Of a stretch of 45,595 nucleotides of DNA, positions 16,162 through 24,842 are shown piece by piece. The notes under the pieces are model-generated. The model was not told where the DNA came from, ran no database searches, and was given only the letters and a program-made list of their open reading frames with translations. Position 1 is the stretch's first letter, and each line of letters starts with the position of its first letter. The DNA is from an uncultured Odoribacter sp. (lineage in GTDB: Bacteria; Bacteroidota; Bacteroidia; Bacteroidales; Marinifilaceae). Where the stretch lies: NCBI GenBank assembly GCA_910578985.1, contig CAJTSF010000018.1:1-45595 (forward strand), in the 5' to 3' direction. Position numbers and translations under genes: made by a program.

Positions 16162-16241
16162 TTATGCGGCAGTAATAATATACATATTAATACGAGTTAG
16201 TAATCCTGTAGTTCTCATATGCTACGAGGAGGTATTAAAAG
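16162..16241 (+). promoter_or_regulatory. tetQ leader: mini-ORF and SD-sequestering hairpin (translational attenuator)
   Basis: The leader starts with ATG CGG CAG TAA (16164-16175), a three-codon leader peptide. Downstream, TAATCCTGTAG (16201-16211) can pair with CTAC...AGG.ATTA (16222-16237), which hides part of the strong Shine-Dalgarno GAGGAGGT (16226-16233). Translational attenuation by tetracycline-stalled ribosomes on a very short leader ORF is the published mode of control for tetQ-rteA-rteB in CTnDOT. The sequence here has the parts needed for that. Confidence 0.75.
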
Positions 16242-18215
16242 GTGCGTTTCGACAATGCATCTACTGTAGTATATTATTGCTTAATCCAAATGAATATTAT
16301 AAATTTAGGAATTCTTGCTCACATTGATGCAGGAAAAACTTCCGTAACCGAGAATCTGCTGTTTGCCAGTGGAGCAACGGAAAAGTGCGGCCGTGTGGAT
16401 AATGGTGACACCATAACGGACTCTATGGATATAGAGAAACGTAGAGGAATTACTGTCCGGGCTTCTACGACATCTATTATCTGGAATGGAGTGAAATGCA
16501 ATATCATTGACACTCCGGGACACATGGATTTTATTGCGGAAGTGGAGCGGACATTCAAAATGCTTGATGGAGCAGTCCTCATCTTATCCGCAAAGGAAGG
16601 CATACAAGCGCAGACAAAGTTGCTGTTCAGTACTTTACAAAAGCTGCAAATCCCGACAATTATATTTATCAATAAGATTGACCGTGCCGGTGTGAATTTG
16701 GAGCGTTTGTATATGGATATAAAAACAAATCTGTCGCAAGATGTCCTGTTTATGCAAACTGTTGTCGATGGATCGGTTTATCCGGTTTGCTCCCAAACAT
16801 ATATAAAGGAAGAATACAAAGAATTTGTATGCAACCATGACGACGATATATTAGAACGATATTTGGCGGATAGCGAAATTTCACCGGCTGATTATTGGAA
16901 TACGATAATCGCTCTTGTGGCAAAAGCCAAAGTCTATCCGGTGCTACATGGATCAGCAATGTTCAATATCGGTATCAATGAGTTGTTGGACGCCATTTCT
17001 TCTTTTATACTTCCTCCGGCATCAGTCTCAAACAGACTTTCAGCTTATCTCTATAAGATAGAGCATGACCCCAAAGGGCATAAAAGAAGTTTTCTTAAAA
17101 TAATTGACGGAAGTCTGAGACTTCGAGACGTTGTAAGAATCAACGATTCGGAAAAATTCATCAAGATTAAAAATCTAAAGACTATTTATCAGGGCAGAGA
17201 GATAAATGTTGATGAAGTGGGTGCCAATGATATCGCGATTGTAGAAGATATAGAAGATTTTCGAATCGGAGATTATTTAGGTGCTAAACCTTGTTTGATT
17301 CAAGGATTATCTCATCAGCATCCCGCTCTCAAATCCTCCGTCCGGCCAAATAAGCCCGAAGAGAGAAGCAAGGTGATATCCGCTCTGAATACATTGTGGA
17401 TTGAAGACCCGTCTTTGTCCTTTTCCATAAACTCATATAGTGATGAATTGGAAATCTCGTTATATGGTTTGACCCAAAAGGAAATCATACAGACATTGCT
17501 GGAAGAACGATTTTCCGTAAAGGTCCATTTTGATGAGATCAAGACTATCTACAAAGAACGACCTATAAAAAAGGTCAATAAGATTATTCAGATCGAAGTA
17601 CCACCCAACCCTTACTGGGCCACAATAGGGCTGACTCTTGAACCCTTACCGTTAGGGGCAGGGTTGCAAATCGAAAGTGACATCTCCTATGGTTATCTGA
17701 ACCATTCTTTTCAAAATGCCGTTTTTGAAGGGATTCGTATGTCTTGCCAATCTGGTTTACATGGATGGGAAGTGACAGATCTGAAAGTAACTTTTACTCA
17801 AGCCGAGTATTATAGCCCGGTAAGTACACCTGCTGATTTCAGACAGCTGACCCCTTATGTCTTCAGGCTGGCTTTGCAACAGTCAGGTGTGGACATTCTC
17901 GAACCGATGCTCTGTTTTGAGTTGCAGATACCCCAAGTAGCGAGTTCCAAAGCTATTACAGATTTGCAAAAACTGATGTCTGAGATTGAAGACATCAGTT
18001 GTAATAATGAGTGGTGTCATATTAAAGGGAAAGTTCCATTAAATACAAGTAAAGACTATGCCTCAGAAGTAAGTTCGTACACTAAGGGCTTAGGCATTTT
18101 TATGGTTAAGCCATGTGGGTATCAAATAACAAAAGACGGTTATTCTGATAATATCCGCATGAACGAAAAAGATAAACTTTTATTCATGTTCCAAAAATCA
18201 ATGTCATTAAAATAA
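16242..18215 (+). CDS. tetQ: Tet(Q) ribosomal protection protein (tetracycline resistance)
   Basis: 657 aa from the GTG at 16242, which has GAGGAGGT 8 nt upstream; the ATG at 16290 gives the 641-aa form also used in databases. It is an EF-G-like GTPase that removes tetracycline from the ribosome. G1 AHIDAGKT (26-33), G3 DTPGH (90-94) and G4 NKID (144-147) are intact, and the C-terminal EF-G IV/V domains are complete. The sequence matches Tet(Q) as I know it over its whole length. The stop overlaps the rteA ATG by one base, so resistance and the transfer regulators are one operon. The region is more AT-rich than the tra genes. Confidence 0.97.
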
Positions 18216-20533
18216 TGGAGCGGTCAGGAAATTTCTATAAGGCAATACGGTTGGGATATATACTTATCTCCATTCTTATCGGATGTATGGCATATAATAG
18301 CCTCTATGAATGGCAGGAGATAGAAGCATTAGAACTTGGCAATAAAAAAATAGACGAGCTCCGAAAAGAAATAAACAATATCAATATTCAAATGATAAAA
18401 TTTTCTCTATTGGGTGAAACAATACTGGAATGGAACGATAAAGATATCGAGCATTACCATGCACGGCGTATGGCAATGGACAGTATGCTCTGCCGTTTCA
18501 AGGCCACCTATCCAGCAGAGCGCATCGATAGTGTGCGCAGTCTTTTAGAGGATAAGGAACGACAGATGTTCCAGATAGTCCGGTTAATGGATGAACAACA
18601 ATCTATTAACAAGAAGATAGCCAATCAAATTCCGGTTATTGTACAGAAAAGTGTGCAGGAACAGTCCAAAAAGCCAAAACGAAAAGGTTTCTTAGGCATA
18701 TTCGGCAAAAAAAAGGAAGTAACTCCAGCAGTATCAACCACTATCCTTCATTCGGTCAATAGAAACGTAATCAGCGAACAGAAAGTGCAGGATCGCCAAT
18801 TGTCGGAACAAGCCGACAGCCTTGCAGCTCGTAATGCAGAACTTAACAGACAACTGCAAGAATTGATTTGCCAAATAGAAGAAAAGGTACAAACCGAACT
18901 GCAAAGCCGGGAAAACGAAATAGTTGCCATGCGTGAAAAGTCATTTATGCAAGTAGGCGGTTTAATGGGATTCGTTCTTCTATTGTTGTTAATTTCCTAC
19001 ATCATCATACATCGTGATGCAAAAAGCATTAAACAATACAAGCACAAGACAACTGATTTGATAAGGCAACTGGAACAATCCGTACAACGGAACGAGGCAC
19101 TGATAACGTCAAGGAAGAAGGCGGTACATACTATCACCCATGAACTGCGCACACCGCTGACAGCAATAACAGGCTATGCCGGACTGATACGGAAAGAACA
19201 GTGTGAGGATAAGTCCGGGCAGTATATCCAAAACATACTGCAATCCTCCGACCGTATGCGGGATATGCTTAACACTTTGCTTGACTTCTTCCGCCTGGAC
19301 AACGGCAAGGAACAGCCCCGTCTGTCACCCTGCCGGATTTCAGCAATCACGCACACACTTGAAACGGAGTTCATGCCTGTTGCCGTGAACAAAGGGCTGT
19401 CCTTGTCCGTGAAGACTGGACACGATGCCATTGTATTGACCGACAAAGAGCGAATAATACAAATCGGGAATAACCTGCTGTCAAACGCTGTCAAGTTCAC
19501 AGAAGAAGGCGGTGTTTCTTTGATTACTGAATATGATAATGGAGTTCTGACACTGGTCGTTGAAGATACAGGTACAGGCATGACAGAAGAGGAACAGAAA
19601 CAAGCGTTCGGTGCGTTTGAACGTCTATCAAATGCCGCCGCAAAGGAGGGTTTCGGGCTTGGGCTTGCCATAATGCGTAATATTGTGTCGATGCTTGGCG
19701 GAACAATCCGTTTAGACAGCAAGAAAGGGAAAGGCAGTCGTTTCACAGTTGAAATTTCTATGCAGGAAGCTGAAGAACAGCTTGGATATACAAGCAATAC
19801 ACCTGTTTATCATAACAATAAATTCCATGATGTTGTCGCCATTGACAATGATGAGGTATTACTTCTGATGCTGAAAGAGATGTATTCCCAAGAAGGAATA
19901 CACTGCGACACTTGCACCGATGCTGCGGCACTGATGGAAATGATACGCCAGAAAGAATACAGCCTGTTGCTGACAGACTTGAATATGCCCGATATAAACG
20001 GTTTCGAATTGCTGGAACTGTTGCGTTCGTCCAACGTGGGCAATTCACCAACAATCCCGGTGGTTGTGGCAACCGCTTCGGGCAGTTGTAACAAAGGGGA
20101 ACTATTGGCAAAAGGCTTTGCCGGATGCCTGTTCAAACCGTTCTCCATATCGGAACTGATGGAGGTTTCCGACAGGTGTGCCATAAAAGCGACACCGGAC
20201 GGGAAACCGGACTTTTCCGCCTTATTGTCCTATGGCAATGAAGCCGTCATGCTGGAAAAGTTGATAACTGAAACAGAAAAGGAAATGCAGGCGGTACGGG
20301 ATGCAGCAAAAGAAAAAGACCTGCAAAAGCTGGATTCCCTGATCCACCACCTGCGCAGTTCGTGGGAGGTGCTCCGTGCCGACCAACCGCTGAATGTACT
20401 TTACGGATTGCTTCGTGGCGATGCTCTCCCGGATGGTGAAGCGTTAAGCCATGCCGTGACTGCCGTGCTGGATAAGGGAGTGGAAATAATACGGTTGGCA
20501 GAAGAGGAAAGGAGAAAATACGAAGATGAATAA
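18215..20533 (+). CDS. rteA: RteA, hybrid sensor histidine kinase
   Basis: 772 aa inner-membrane kinase of the RteA/RteB pair. TM segments lie at about 11-28 and 246-266, with a coiled-coil-rich periplasmic part between them. The H box HELRTPLTAI places the phosphorylated His at 309. The N box is NNLLSNAVKF (419-428), and the G boxes are DTGTGM and GFGLGLA (451-485). A receiver domain follows with D588 in TDLNMPD and K641. A C-terminal HPt-like domain has HHLRSS (H711). The signal sensed is unknown; RteA is reported to be needed for tetracycline-induced transfer. It overlaps tetQ by one base and rteB by 8 bases. All domains are intact. Confidence 0.95.
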   Translation: MERSGNFYKAIRLGYILISILIGCMAYNSLYEWQEIEALELGNKKIDELRKEINNINIQMIKFSLLGETILEWNDKDIEHYHARRMAMDSMLCRFKATYPAERIDSVRSLLEDKERQMFQIVRLMDEQQSINKKIANQIPVIVQKSVQEQSKKPKRKGFLGIFGKKKEVTPAVSTTILHSVNRNVISEQKVQDRQLSEQADSLAARNAELNRQLQELICQIEEKVQTELQSRENEIVAMREKSFMQVGGLMGFVLLLLLISYIIIHRDAKSIKQYKHKTTDLIRQLEQSVQRNEALITSRKKAVHTITHELRTPLTAITGYAGLIRKEQCEDKSGQYIQNILQSSDRMRDMLNTLLDFFRLDNGKEQPRLSPCRISAITHTLETEFMPVAVNKGLSLSVKTGHDAIVLTDKERIIQIGNNLLSNAVKFTEEGGVSLITEYDNGVLTLVVEDTGTGMTEEEQKQAFGAFERLSNAAAKEGFGLGLAIMRNIVSMLGGTIRLDSKKGKGSRFTVEISMQEAEEQLGYTSNTPVYHNNKFHDVVAIDNDEVLLLMLKEMYSQEGIHCDTCTDAAALMEMIRQKEYSLLLTDLNMPDINGFELLELLRSSNVGNSPTIPVVVATASGSCNKGELLAKGFAGCLFKPFSISELMEVSDRCAIKATPDGKPDFSALLSYGNEAVMLEKLITETEKEMQAVRDAAKEKDLQKLDSLIHHLRSSWEVLRADQPLNVLYGLLRGDALPDGEALSHAVTAVLDKGVEIIRLAEEERRKYEDE

Positions 20534-21848
20534 GACAAAAATAATTGTGGTGGAAGACAACATCGTGTATTGCGAATATGTCTGCAATATGCTGTCACGG
20601 GAGGGCTACCGCAATATGAAGGCTTACCACCTCTCAACCGCGAAGAAACATCTGCAACAGGCAACAGATAATGATATCGTGGTTGCCGACCTGCGTCTGC
20701 CTGACGGCAGTGGCATAGACCTTTTGTGCTGGATGCGAAAGGAGGGAAAGATGCAGCCCTTCATCATTATGACCGACTACGCCGAAGTTAATACCGCCGT
20801 GGAAAGCATGAAACTCGGCTCGATAGACTATATTCCCAAACAGCTTGTGGAGGATAAACTTGTCCCCCTGATCCGTTCCATACTGAAAGAACGTCAGGCA
20901 GGACAACGCCGTATGCCTATATTCGCCCGTGAAGGTTCCGCCTTTCAGAAAATCATGCACCGCATAAGGCTGGTAGCCGCCACCGATATGAGCGTGATGA
21001 TATTTGGTGAGAACGGCACGGGCAAGGAGCATATTGCCCACCTGTTGCATGACAAGAGCAAACGTGCAGGCAAGCCATTTGTGGCGGTGGACTGCGGTTC
21101 ACTCTCCAAAGAGCTTGCACCGTCGGCTTTCTTCGGACACGTCAAAGGTGCATTTACAGGTGCGGACAATGCCAAGAAAGGATATTTCCATGAGGCGGAA
21201 GGCGGCACGTTGTTTCTGGACGAGGTAGGAAACCTCGCGTTGGAAACCCAACAGATGTTGCTCCGTGCCATACAGGAGAGGCGGTATCGCCCGGTCGGAG
21301 ACAAGGCAGACCGGAATTTCAATGTCCGCATCATCGCTGCTACCAATGAAGATTTGGAGGTATCGGTGAATGAAAAGCGTTTTCGGCAGGATCTTCTGTA
21401 CCGCCTGCACGACTTCGGGATAACCGTTCCTCCGTTGCGTGACTGTCAAGAAGACATTATGCCGCTGGCAGAGTTCTTCCGTGATATGGCAAACAGAGAG
21501 CTGGAGTGTAGCGTGAGCGGGTTCAGTTCCGAAGCACGTAAAGCGTTGCTGACACACGCATGGCCGGGCAACGTGCGGGAACTTCGGCAGAAAGTTATGG
21601 GTGCTGTATTGCAGGCGCAGGAAGGTGTTGTCATGAAAGAGCATCTGGAACTTGCCGTGACGAAACCGACCTCTACTGTCAGCTTCGCCTTGCGCAATGA
21701 CGCGGAGGATAAGGAGCGGATATTGCGTGCGTTGAAACAGGCAAACGGCAACCGGAGTGTCGCCGCAGAACTGCTCGGCATAGGCAGGACAACACTATAC
21801 AGCAAACTTGAAGAGTATGGACTTAAATATAAATTCAAGCAATCATAG
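20526..21848 (+). CDS. rteB: RteB, NtrC-type sigma-54-dependent response regulator
   Basis: 440 aa. Receiver domain with D55 in VADLRLPDGSG; AAA+ domain with Walker A GENGTGKE (161-168) and the sigma-54 contact loop GAFTGAD (208-214), Walker B GGTLFLDEV and the R-finger region; C-terminal Fis-type HTH GNRSVAAELLGIGRTTLYSKL. In CTnDOT RteB activates the rteC promoter. The intact GAFTGA loop predicts action with sigma-54 (RpoN). It is the last gene of tetQ-rteA-rteB and starts inside the end of rteA. Confidence 0.95.
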   Translation: MNKTKIIVVEDNIVYCEYVCNMLSREGYRNMKAYHLSTAKKHLQQATDNDIVVADLRLPDGSGIDLLCWMRKEGKMQPFIIMTDYAEVNTAVESMKLGSIDYIPKQLVEDKLVPLIRSILKERQAGQRRMPIFAREGSAFQKIMHRIRLVAATDMSVMIFGENGTGKEHIAHLLHDKSKRAGKPFVAVDCGSLSKELAPSAFFGHVKGAFTGADNAKKGYFHEAEGGTLFLDEVGNLALETQQMLLRAIQERRYRPVGDKADRNFNVRIIAATNEDLEVSVNEKRFRQDLLYRLHDFGITVPPLRDCQEDIMPLAEFFRDMANRELECSVSGFSSEARKALLTHAWPGNVRELRQKVMGAVLQAQEGVVMKEHLELAVTKPTSTVSFALRNDAEDKERILRALKQANGNRSVAAELLGIGRTTLYSKLEEYGLKYKFKQS

Positions 21849-21870
21849 CCCGTAATTCACTGAATTTGGC

Positions 21871-21878
21871 TATCTTTG
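21871..21878 (+). promoter_or_regulatory. -7 box driving the structured leader RNA
   Basis: TATCTTTG, a perfect -7 match, lies 23 bases after the rteB stop. No good -33 element is seen 19-21 bases upstream. Predicted start near 21885. Confidence 0.45.
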
Positions 21879-21884
21879 CATAAC

Positions 21885-22100
21885 ATTTGAGAAAAACGGC
21901 GATTGGCAGGAGCTTTTCGCCGCCAACATATAGGATAAGACCGCAAGGCGTTTCAAGCGAAAATCTGGTAAATTGGAACTACGGAGACGATTGCGTGATG
22001 CTTATGCTATGCTTACGCATAGCGTGCATTCACGTACTCTCCGTAAAGGCTTTACCAGAGCCATCGCTTGAAGGTAGTGTGAATTGCACGCTACTTTTTT
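21885..22100 (+). ncRNA. Highly structured leader RNA or sRNA ending in a terminator
   Basis: About 216 nt with no good ORF. Hairpin 1 is CGGCGA/TCGCCG (21897-21902, 21917-21922). Hairpin 2 is a 120-nt bulged rod with nested arms: TTCAAGCGA/TCGCTTGAA (21952-21960, 22064-22072), TCTGGTAAA/TTTACCAGA (21964-21972, 22051-22059), ACGGAGA/TCTCCGT (21981-21987, 22038-22044), CGTGA/TCACG (21994-21998, 22030-22034) and GCTATGC/GCATAGC (22006-22012, 22017-22023). A terminator (22074-22100) follows at once, and the next gene starts 28 nt later. This layout fits a terminating riboswitch or attenuator, or a stand-alone sRNA. I do not recognise it as a known class. Confidence 0.55.
22074..22100 (+). terminator. 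Terminator closing the structured leader
   Basis: GTAGTGTG (22074-22081) pairs with CACGCTAC (22087-22094) over 8 bp with one G-U and a 5-nt loop, followed by TTTTTT. It ends 27 nt before the ATG of the next gene, so expression of that gene must involve read-through or a promoter inside the spacer. Confidence 0.8.
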
Positions 22101-22127
22101 ACCCTTGCCTAACGAAAGGAAACGATT

Positions 22128-22550
22128 ATGGGTAAAGTTCAGATTCTCGCCGTACTGACGATGGACGGATGTCTTTCTTCAGAGTTATATGATAAAGCAC
22201 ATCAGGATTTGTGCCTTGACCGTTGCGGTCTTGATGAAATCAGGAAGAAAGCCTTTTACCGTGTGACACCGGACTATTCCATTTCAATGCTGCACGAATG
22301 GAGAAAAGACTGCACAAACATCCGTTACCTCGCGGAAGCCACACCGGACACGGCAGACTATATAAACGGACTGCTGCGGATGCACGCTGTGGATGAAATC
22401 ATACTATACACCGTTCCTTTCATATCCGGAAGCGGACGACATTTTTTTAAGTCGGCTCTGCCAGAGCAACACTGGACGCTTTCCTCTTTGAAAAGCTATC
22501 CCAACGGTGTATGTCGCATTATCTATATCCTTGATAAAAAAGCAAGATAG
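22128..22550 (+). CDS. RibD C-terminal/dihydrofolate-reductase-like protein
   Basis: 140 aa, cytoplasmic. The start MGKVQILAVLTMDGCLS and the segment AVDEIILYTVPFISGSGRHFF are typical of the RibD_C (DHFR-like, NADPH-binding) fold; the usual length is about 170-200 aa, so this is a compact member. Proteins of this kind are usually annotated dihydrofolate reductase family. Neither riboflavin synthesis nor folate genes are nearby, so the substrate is unknown. It lies between rteB and rteC, as in other CTnDOT-type elements, and is preceded by the structured leader and its terminator. Confidence 0.75.
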   Translation: MGKVQILAVLTMDGCLSSELYDKAHQDLCLDRCGLDEIRKKAFYRVTPDYSISMLHEWRKDCTNIRYLAEATPDTADYINGLLRMHAVDEIILYTVPFISGSGRHFFKSALPEQHWTLSSLKSYPNGVCRIIYILDKKAR

Positions 22551-22570
22551 CCAAAATGTGCGGCAAGCAT

Positions 22571-22601
22571 ACATTTCTATTTTCAGGAATAGAATAAATG
22601 T
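22571..22601. repeat. Hairpin after the RibD-like gene
   Basis: ACATTTCTATT (22571-22581) and AATAGAATAAATGT (22588-22601) can pair with a 3-nt bulge around a 6-nt loop. No T-tract follows, so it may stabilise the 3' end or be a weak terminator. Confidence 0.35.
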
Positions 22602-22671
22602 TCCGATTACAAACAATTTAAGTCGGAGATAATTTGTCCTTGTGAAAAAATACTGAATTTTATACCTCTGA

Positions 22672-22708
22672 AATCCAGCACTTTGTAAAATTGAGTGTTG
22701 GATTTTTT
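22672..22708 (+). terminator. Terminator upstream of rteC
   Basis: AATCCAGCACT (22672-22682) pairs with AGTGTTGGATT (22694-22704), 11 bp with one G-U, followed by TTTT. It isolates rteC from upstream transcription, consistent with rteC having its own RteB-dependent promoter. Confidence 0.8.
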
Positions 22709-22788
22709 ATTTTCTGCCGCGTTTTTTGCCAATTATATTCATGTGCGCACGCAGAAAACAAAGTGTAATTTTCAAAATTGACAGAACC

Positions 22789-23394
22789 ATGAATTATTTC
22801 TTGCTGGCGGAAACCGACTTTTTCCGCCTGATAAACGAAGCCGGCGACTGCAATATGGAAACGGCATACACGGCTTTCGCCACCCAAGTGATCGAACTGT
22901 GCAACGGCGGCATGGACATGAACCTTACCGTCATCGCGCTTGCCTACATCGAAATCGAGTTGCAGCACCATCCCGTACGTAATCTGTCAGAAGAAAAAAG
23001 AGAGATTGCCGCCTACGTCAGCAAGGCTCTGTCTTTCGTAAGAAAGATGCAGAAATTCCTTGCCACGCCCCAAGTGCCACCACTAATATCCGCCAACAAC
23101 GCAACAGAAACCACCGCCAGCCTTCTTCAATGGACGGGCAATGCCATCGACCTCGTGGAACTTATCTACGGCATAGACGTGATGGGCTGCATCAACAACG
23201 GCAATATGCCGCTCAAACAGCTCGCCCCACTTCTCTATAAGATATTCGGGGTTGATTCTAAAGACTGCTACCGCTTCTACACTGATATCAAACGCCGGAA
23301 GAACGAAAGCCGCACCTATTTCATTGACAGGATGCAGGAAAAACTGAACGAGAGAATGTTGCGTGATGAGGAGTTGGAGCGGATGAGAAAATAA
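22789..23394 (+). CDS. rteC: RteC, activator of the excision operon
   Basis: 201 aa from the ATG at 22789, or 217 aa from the in-frame ATG at 22741; the former begins MNYFLLAETDFF as in most family members. RteC-family (PF09357-type) protein: the N-terminal half is alpha-helical and the C-terminal part IYGIDVMGCINNGNMPLKQLA...KDCYRFYTDIKRRKNESRTYFIDRM is the DNA-binding winged-helix region. In CTnDOT RteC is made after RteB activation and turns on xis2c-xis2d-orf3-exc by binding upstream of that promoter; the palindrome at 4672-4686 is the likely site here. It is flanked by terminators on both sides and is thus monocistronic. Confidence 0.9.
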   Translation: MNYFLLAETDFFRLINEAGDCNMETAYTAFATQVIELCNGGMDMNLTVIALAYIEIELQHHPVRNLSEEKREIAAYVSKALSFVRKMQKFLATPQVPPLISANNATETTASLLQWTGNAIDLVELIYGIDVMGCINNGNMPLKQLAPLLYKIFGVDSKDCYRFYTDIKRRKNESRTYFIDRMQEKLNERMLRDEELERMRK

Positions 23395-23416
23395 AAAAAT
23401 ATCCATTACATATGAG

Positions 23417-23446
23417 AAGACAGGAATACTCGTATCCTGTCTTTTT
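23417..23446 (+). terminator. rteC terminator
   Basis: AAGACAGGA (23417-23425) pairs perfectly with TCCTGTCTT (23435-23443) over a 9-nt loop, followed by a T run to 23446, 23 nt after the rteC stop. Confidence 0.88.
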
Positions 23447-23695
23447 ATTTTCATTTAATTATATATTAATTAGCACAATATATGTGAGTTTTTCATTCCT
23501 ATAAGGACAAATTTCAGAAACGTATGTCTGGTAAATTATTGAGTCATCATAGTATGAACATATATCATTACTAAAAACAATGAAACAACTTCCATAAGAT
23601 TGTGGTTGTAAAAATCGCCATTTAATAGCCCGTTTTTTTTGTAAAATTCGCCAATTAAAAAAATATGATTATCTTTGCATTATATTTTATAAGGT
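23447..23695 (+). promoter_or_regulatory. AT-rich spacer with the cargo-operon promoter
   Basis: About 250 AT-rich bases without a gene. A perfect -7 box TATCTTTG at 23670-23677 lies 19 bases before the ATG of the AAA/DUF4143 gene, giving a leader of about 12 nt. No clear -33 is visible. I see no other structure in it. Confidence 0.5.
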
Positions 23696-24826
23696 ATGGA
23701 AACAGTAAATAGAATACTTCAAGAGAAGATTACAGCACGAATCGCGCCCAATAAAGCAGTACTGATTTTTGGTGCTCGCCGTGTTGGTAAAACGGTAATG
23801 ATGCGTAAAATTGTGGACAACTATTCAGGTAGGACGATGATGCTCAACGGCGAAGACTACGACACATTAGCACTATTGGAGAATCGCTCAATAGCCAATT
23901 ATCGGCATTTATTGGATGGTATTGATTTGCTGGCTATTGATGAGGCACAGAACATACCACAAATCGGTAGTATTCTGAAGTTGATAGTTGATGAAATACC
24001 GGGAATAAGTGTCTTGGCAAGTGGTTCTTCGTCATTCGATTTGCTGAATAAGACTGGTGAACCGTTGGTCGGCCGCAGTACGCAATTTCTCCTTACACCA
24101 TTCTCGCAACGGGAAATCGCACAGACGGAAACGGCACTTGAAACCCGCCAGAACCTCGAAGCGCGCTTGATTTACGGTTCCTATCCCGAAGTAGTAATGA
24201 TGGAGAACTATGAACGTAAAACAGACTACCTACGTGATATTGTCGGTGCATACCTGCTTAAAGATATCTTAGCAATTGACGGCTTAAAAAATTCGAGCAA
24301 GATGCGCGATCTACTGCGATTGATAGCTTTTCAGTTGGGCAGCGAAGTTTCTTACGAAGAGTTAGGTAAACAACTCGGCATGAGCAAGACGACCGTTGAA
24401 AAATACCTCGACCTATTGGAAAAGGTCTTCGTTATCTATCGTCTGGGGGCTTATTCGCGTAACCTACGCAAGGAGGTTACAAAAGCTGGCAAGTGGTACT
24501 TCTACGACAACGGCATTCGCAATGCCATTATCGGGGCTTTCTCACCGCTGGCCATTCGGCAGGATGTCGGTGCGCTGTGGGAGAACTACATCATCGGAGA
24601 GCGGCGCAAAGCGAACTTCAATGAGGGACTGCACAGGGAGTTCTATTTCTGGCGCACCTACGACAAACAGGAAATCGACCTGATTGAGGAGAGTGCCGAC
24701 AGTCTTACCGCCTTGGAGTTCAAGTGGGGAAATAAAATGCCGGCCGCACCGAAAGCCTTCCAAGAAGCCTATCCCTATGCCGAGTTTCATGTGGTAAATC
24801 GGGAGAATTATTTGGAGTTCGTATAA
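23696..24826 (+). CDS. AAA (AAA_14)/DUF4143 ATPase
   Basis: 376 aa. The N-terminal AAA domain has Walker A GARRVGKT (26-33), Walker B LLAIDEAQ (D82, E83) and sensor LASGSSSF (107-114). A winged-helix segment MSKTTVEKYLDLLEKVFVIYRL follows near 229-250. The C-terminal DUF4143 domain has a PD-(D/E)XK-like pattern with E326, D328 and E341-F-K343, all present, so a nuclease-like fold may still be active. These ATPases are widespread in Bacteroidetes, with no firm role; some occur in mobile or defence contexts. It is the first gene of a two-gene operon, with the KAP NTPase 16 nt downstream. Its base composition is lower in GC than the mob/tra genes. Confidence 0.8.
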   Translation: METVNRILQEKITARIAPNKAVLIFGARRVGKTVMMRKIVDNYSGRTMMLNGEDYDTLALLENRSIANYRHLLDGIDLLAIDEAQNIPQIGSILKLIVDEIPGISVLASGSSSFDLLNKTGEPLVGRSTQFLLTPFSQREIAQTETALETRQNLEARLIYGSYPEVVMMENYERKTDYLRDIVGAYLLKDILAIDGLKNSSKMRDLLRLIAFQLGSEVSYEELGKQLGMSKTTVEKYLDLLEKVFVIYRLGAYSRNLRKEVTKAGKWYFYDNGIRNAIIGAFSPLAIRQDVGALWENYIIGERRKANFNEGLHREFYFWRTYDKQEIDLIEESADSLTALEFKWGNKMPAAPKAFQEAYPYAEFHVVNRENYLEFV

Positions 24827-24842
24827 TCAATAAATTACGTAT

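Noticed and set aside
15633..16241. Missing ermF/ermB cargo or a hidden gene before tet(Q)
   Set aside because: No frame of useful length or recognisable protein; only the inverted-repeat insertion and the tet(Q) promoter/leader are present.
21952..22072. Integron attC-like site
   Set aside because: Although it is a long bulged palindrome, there is no R'' GTTRRRY core at the ends, no integron integrase and no cassette array.
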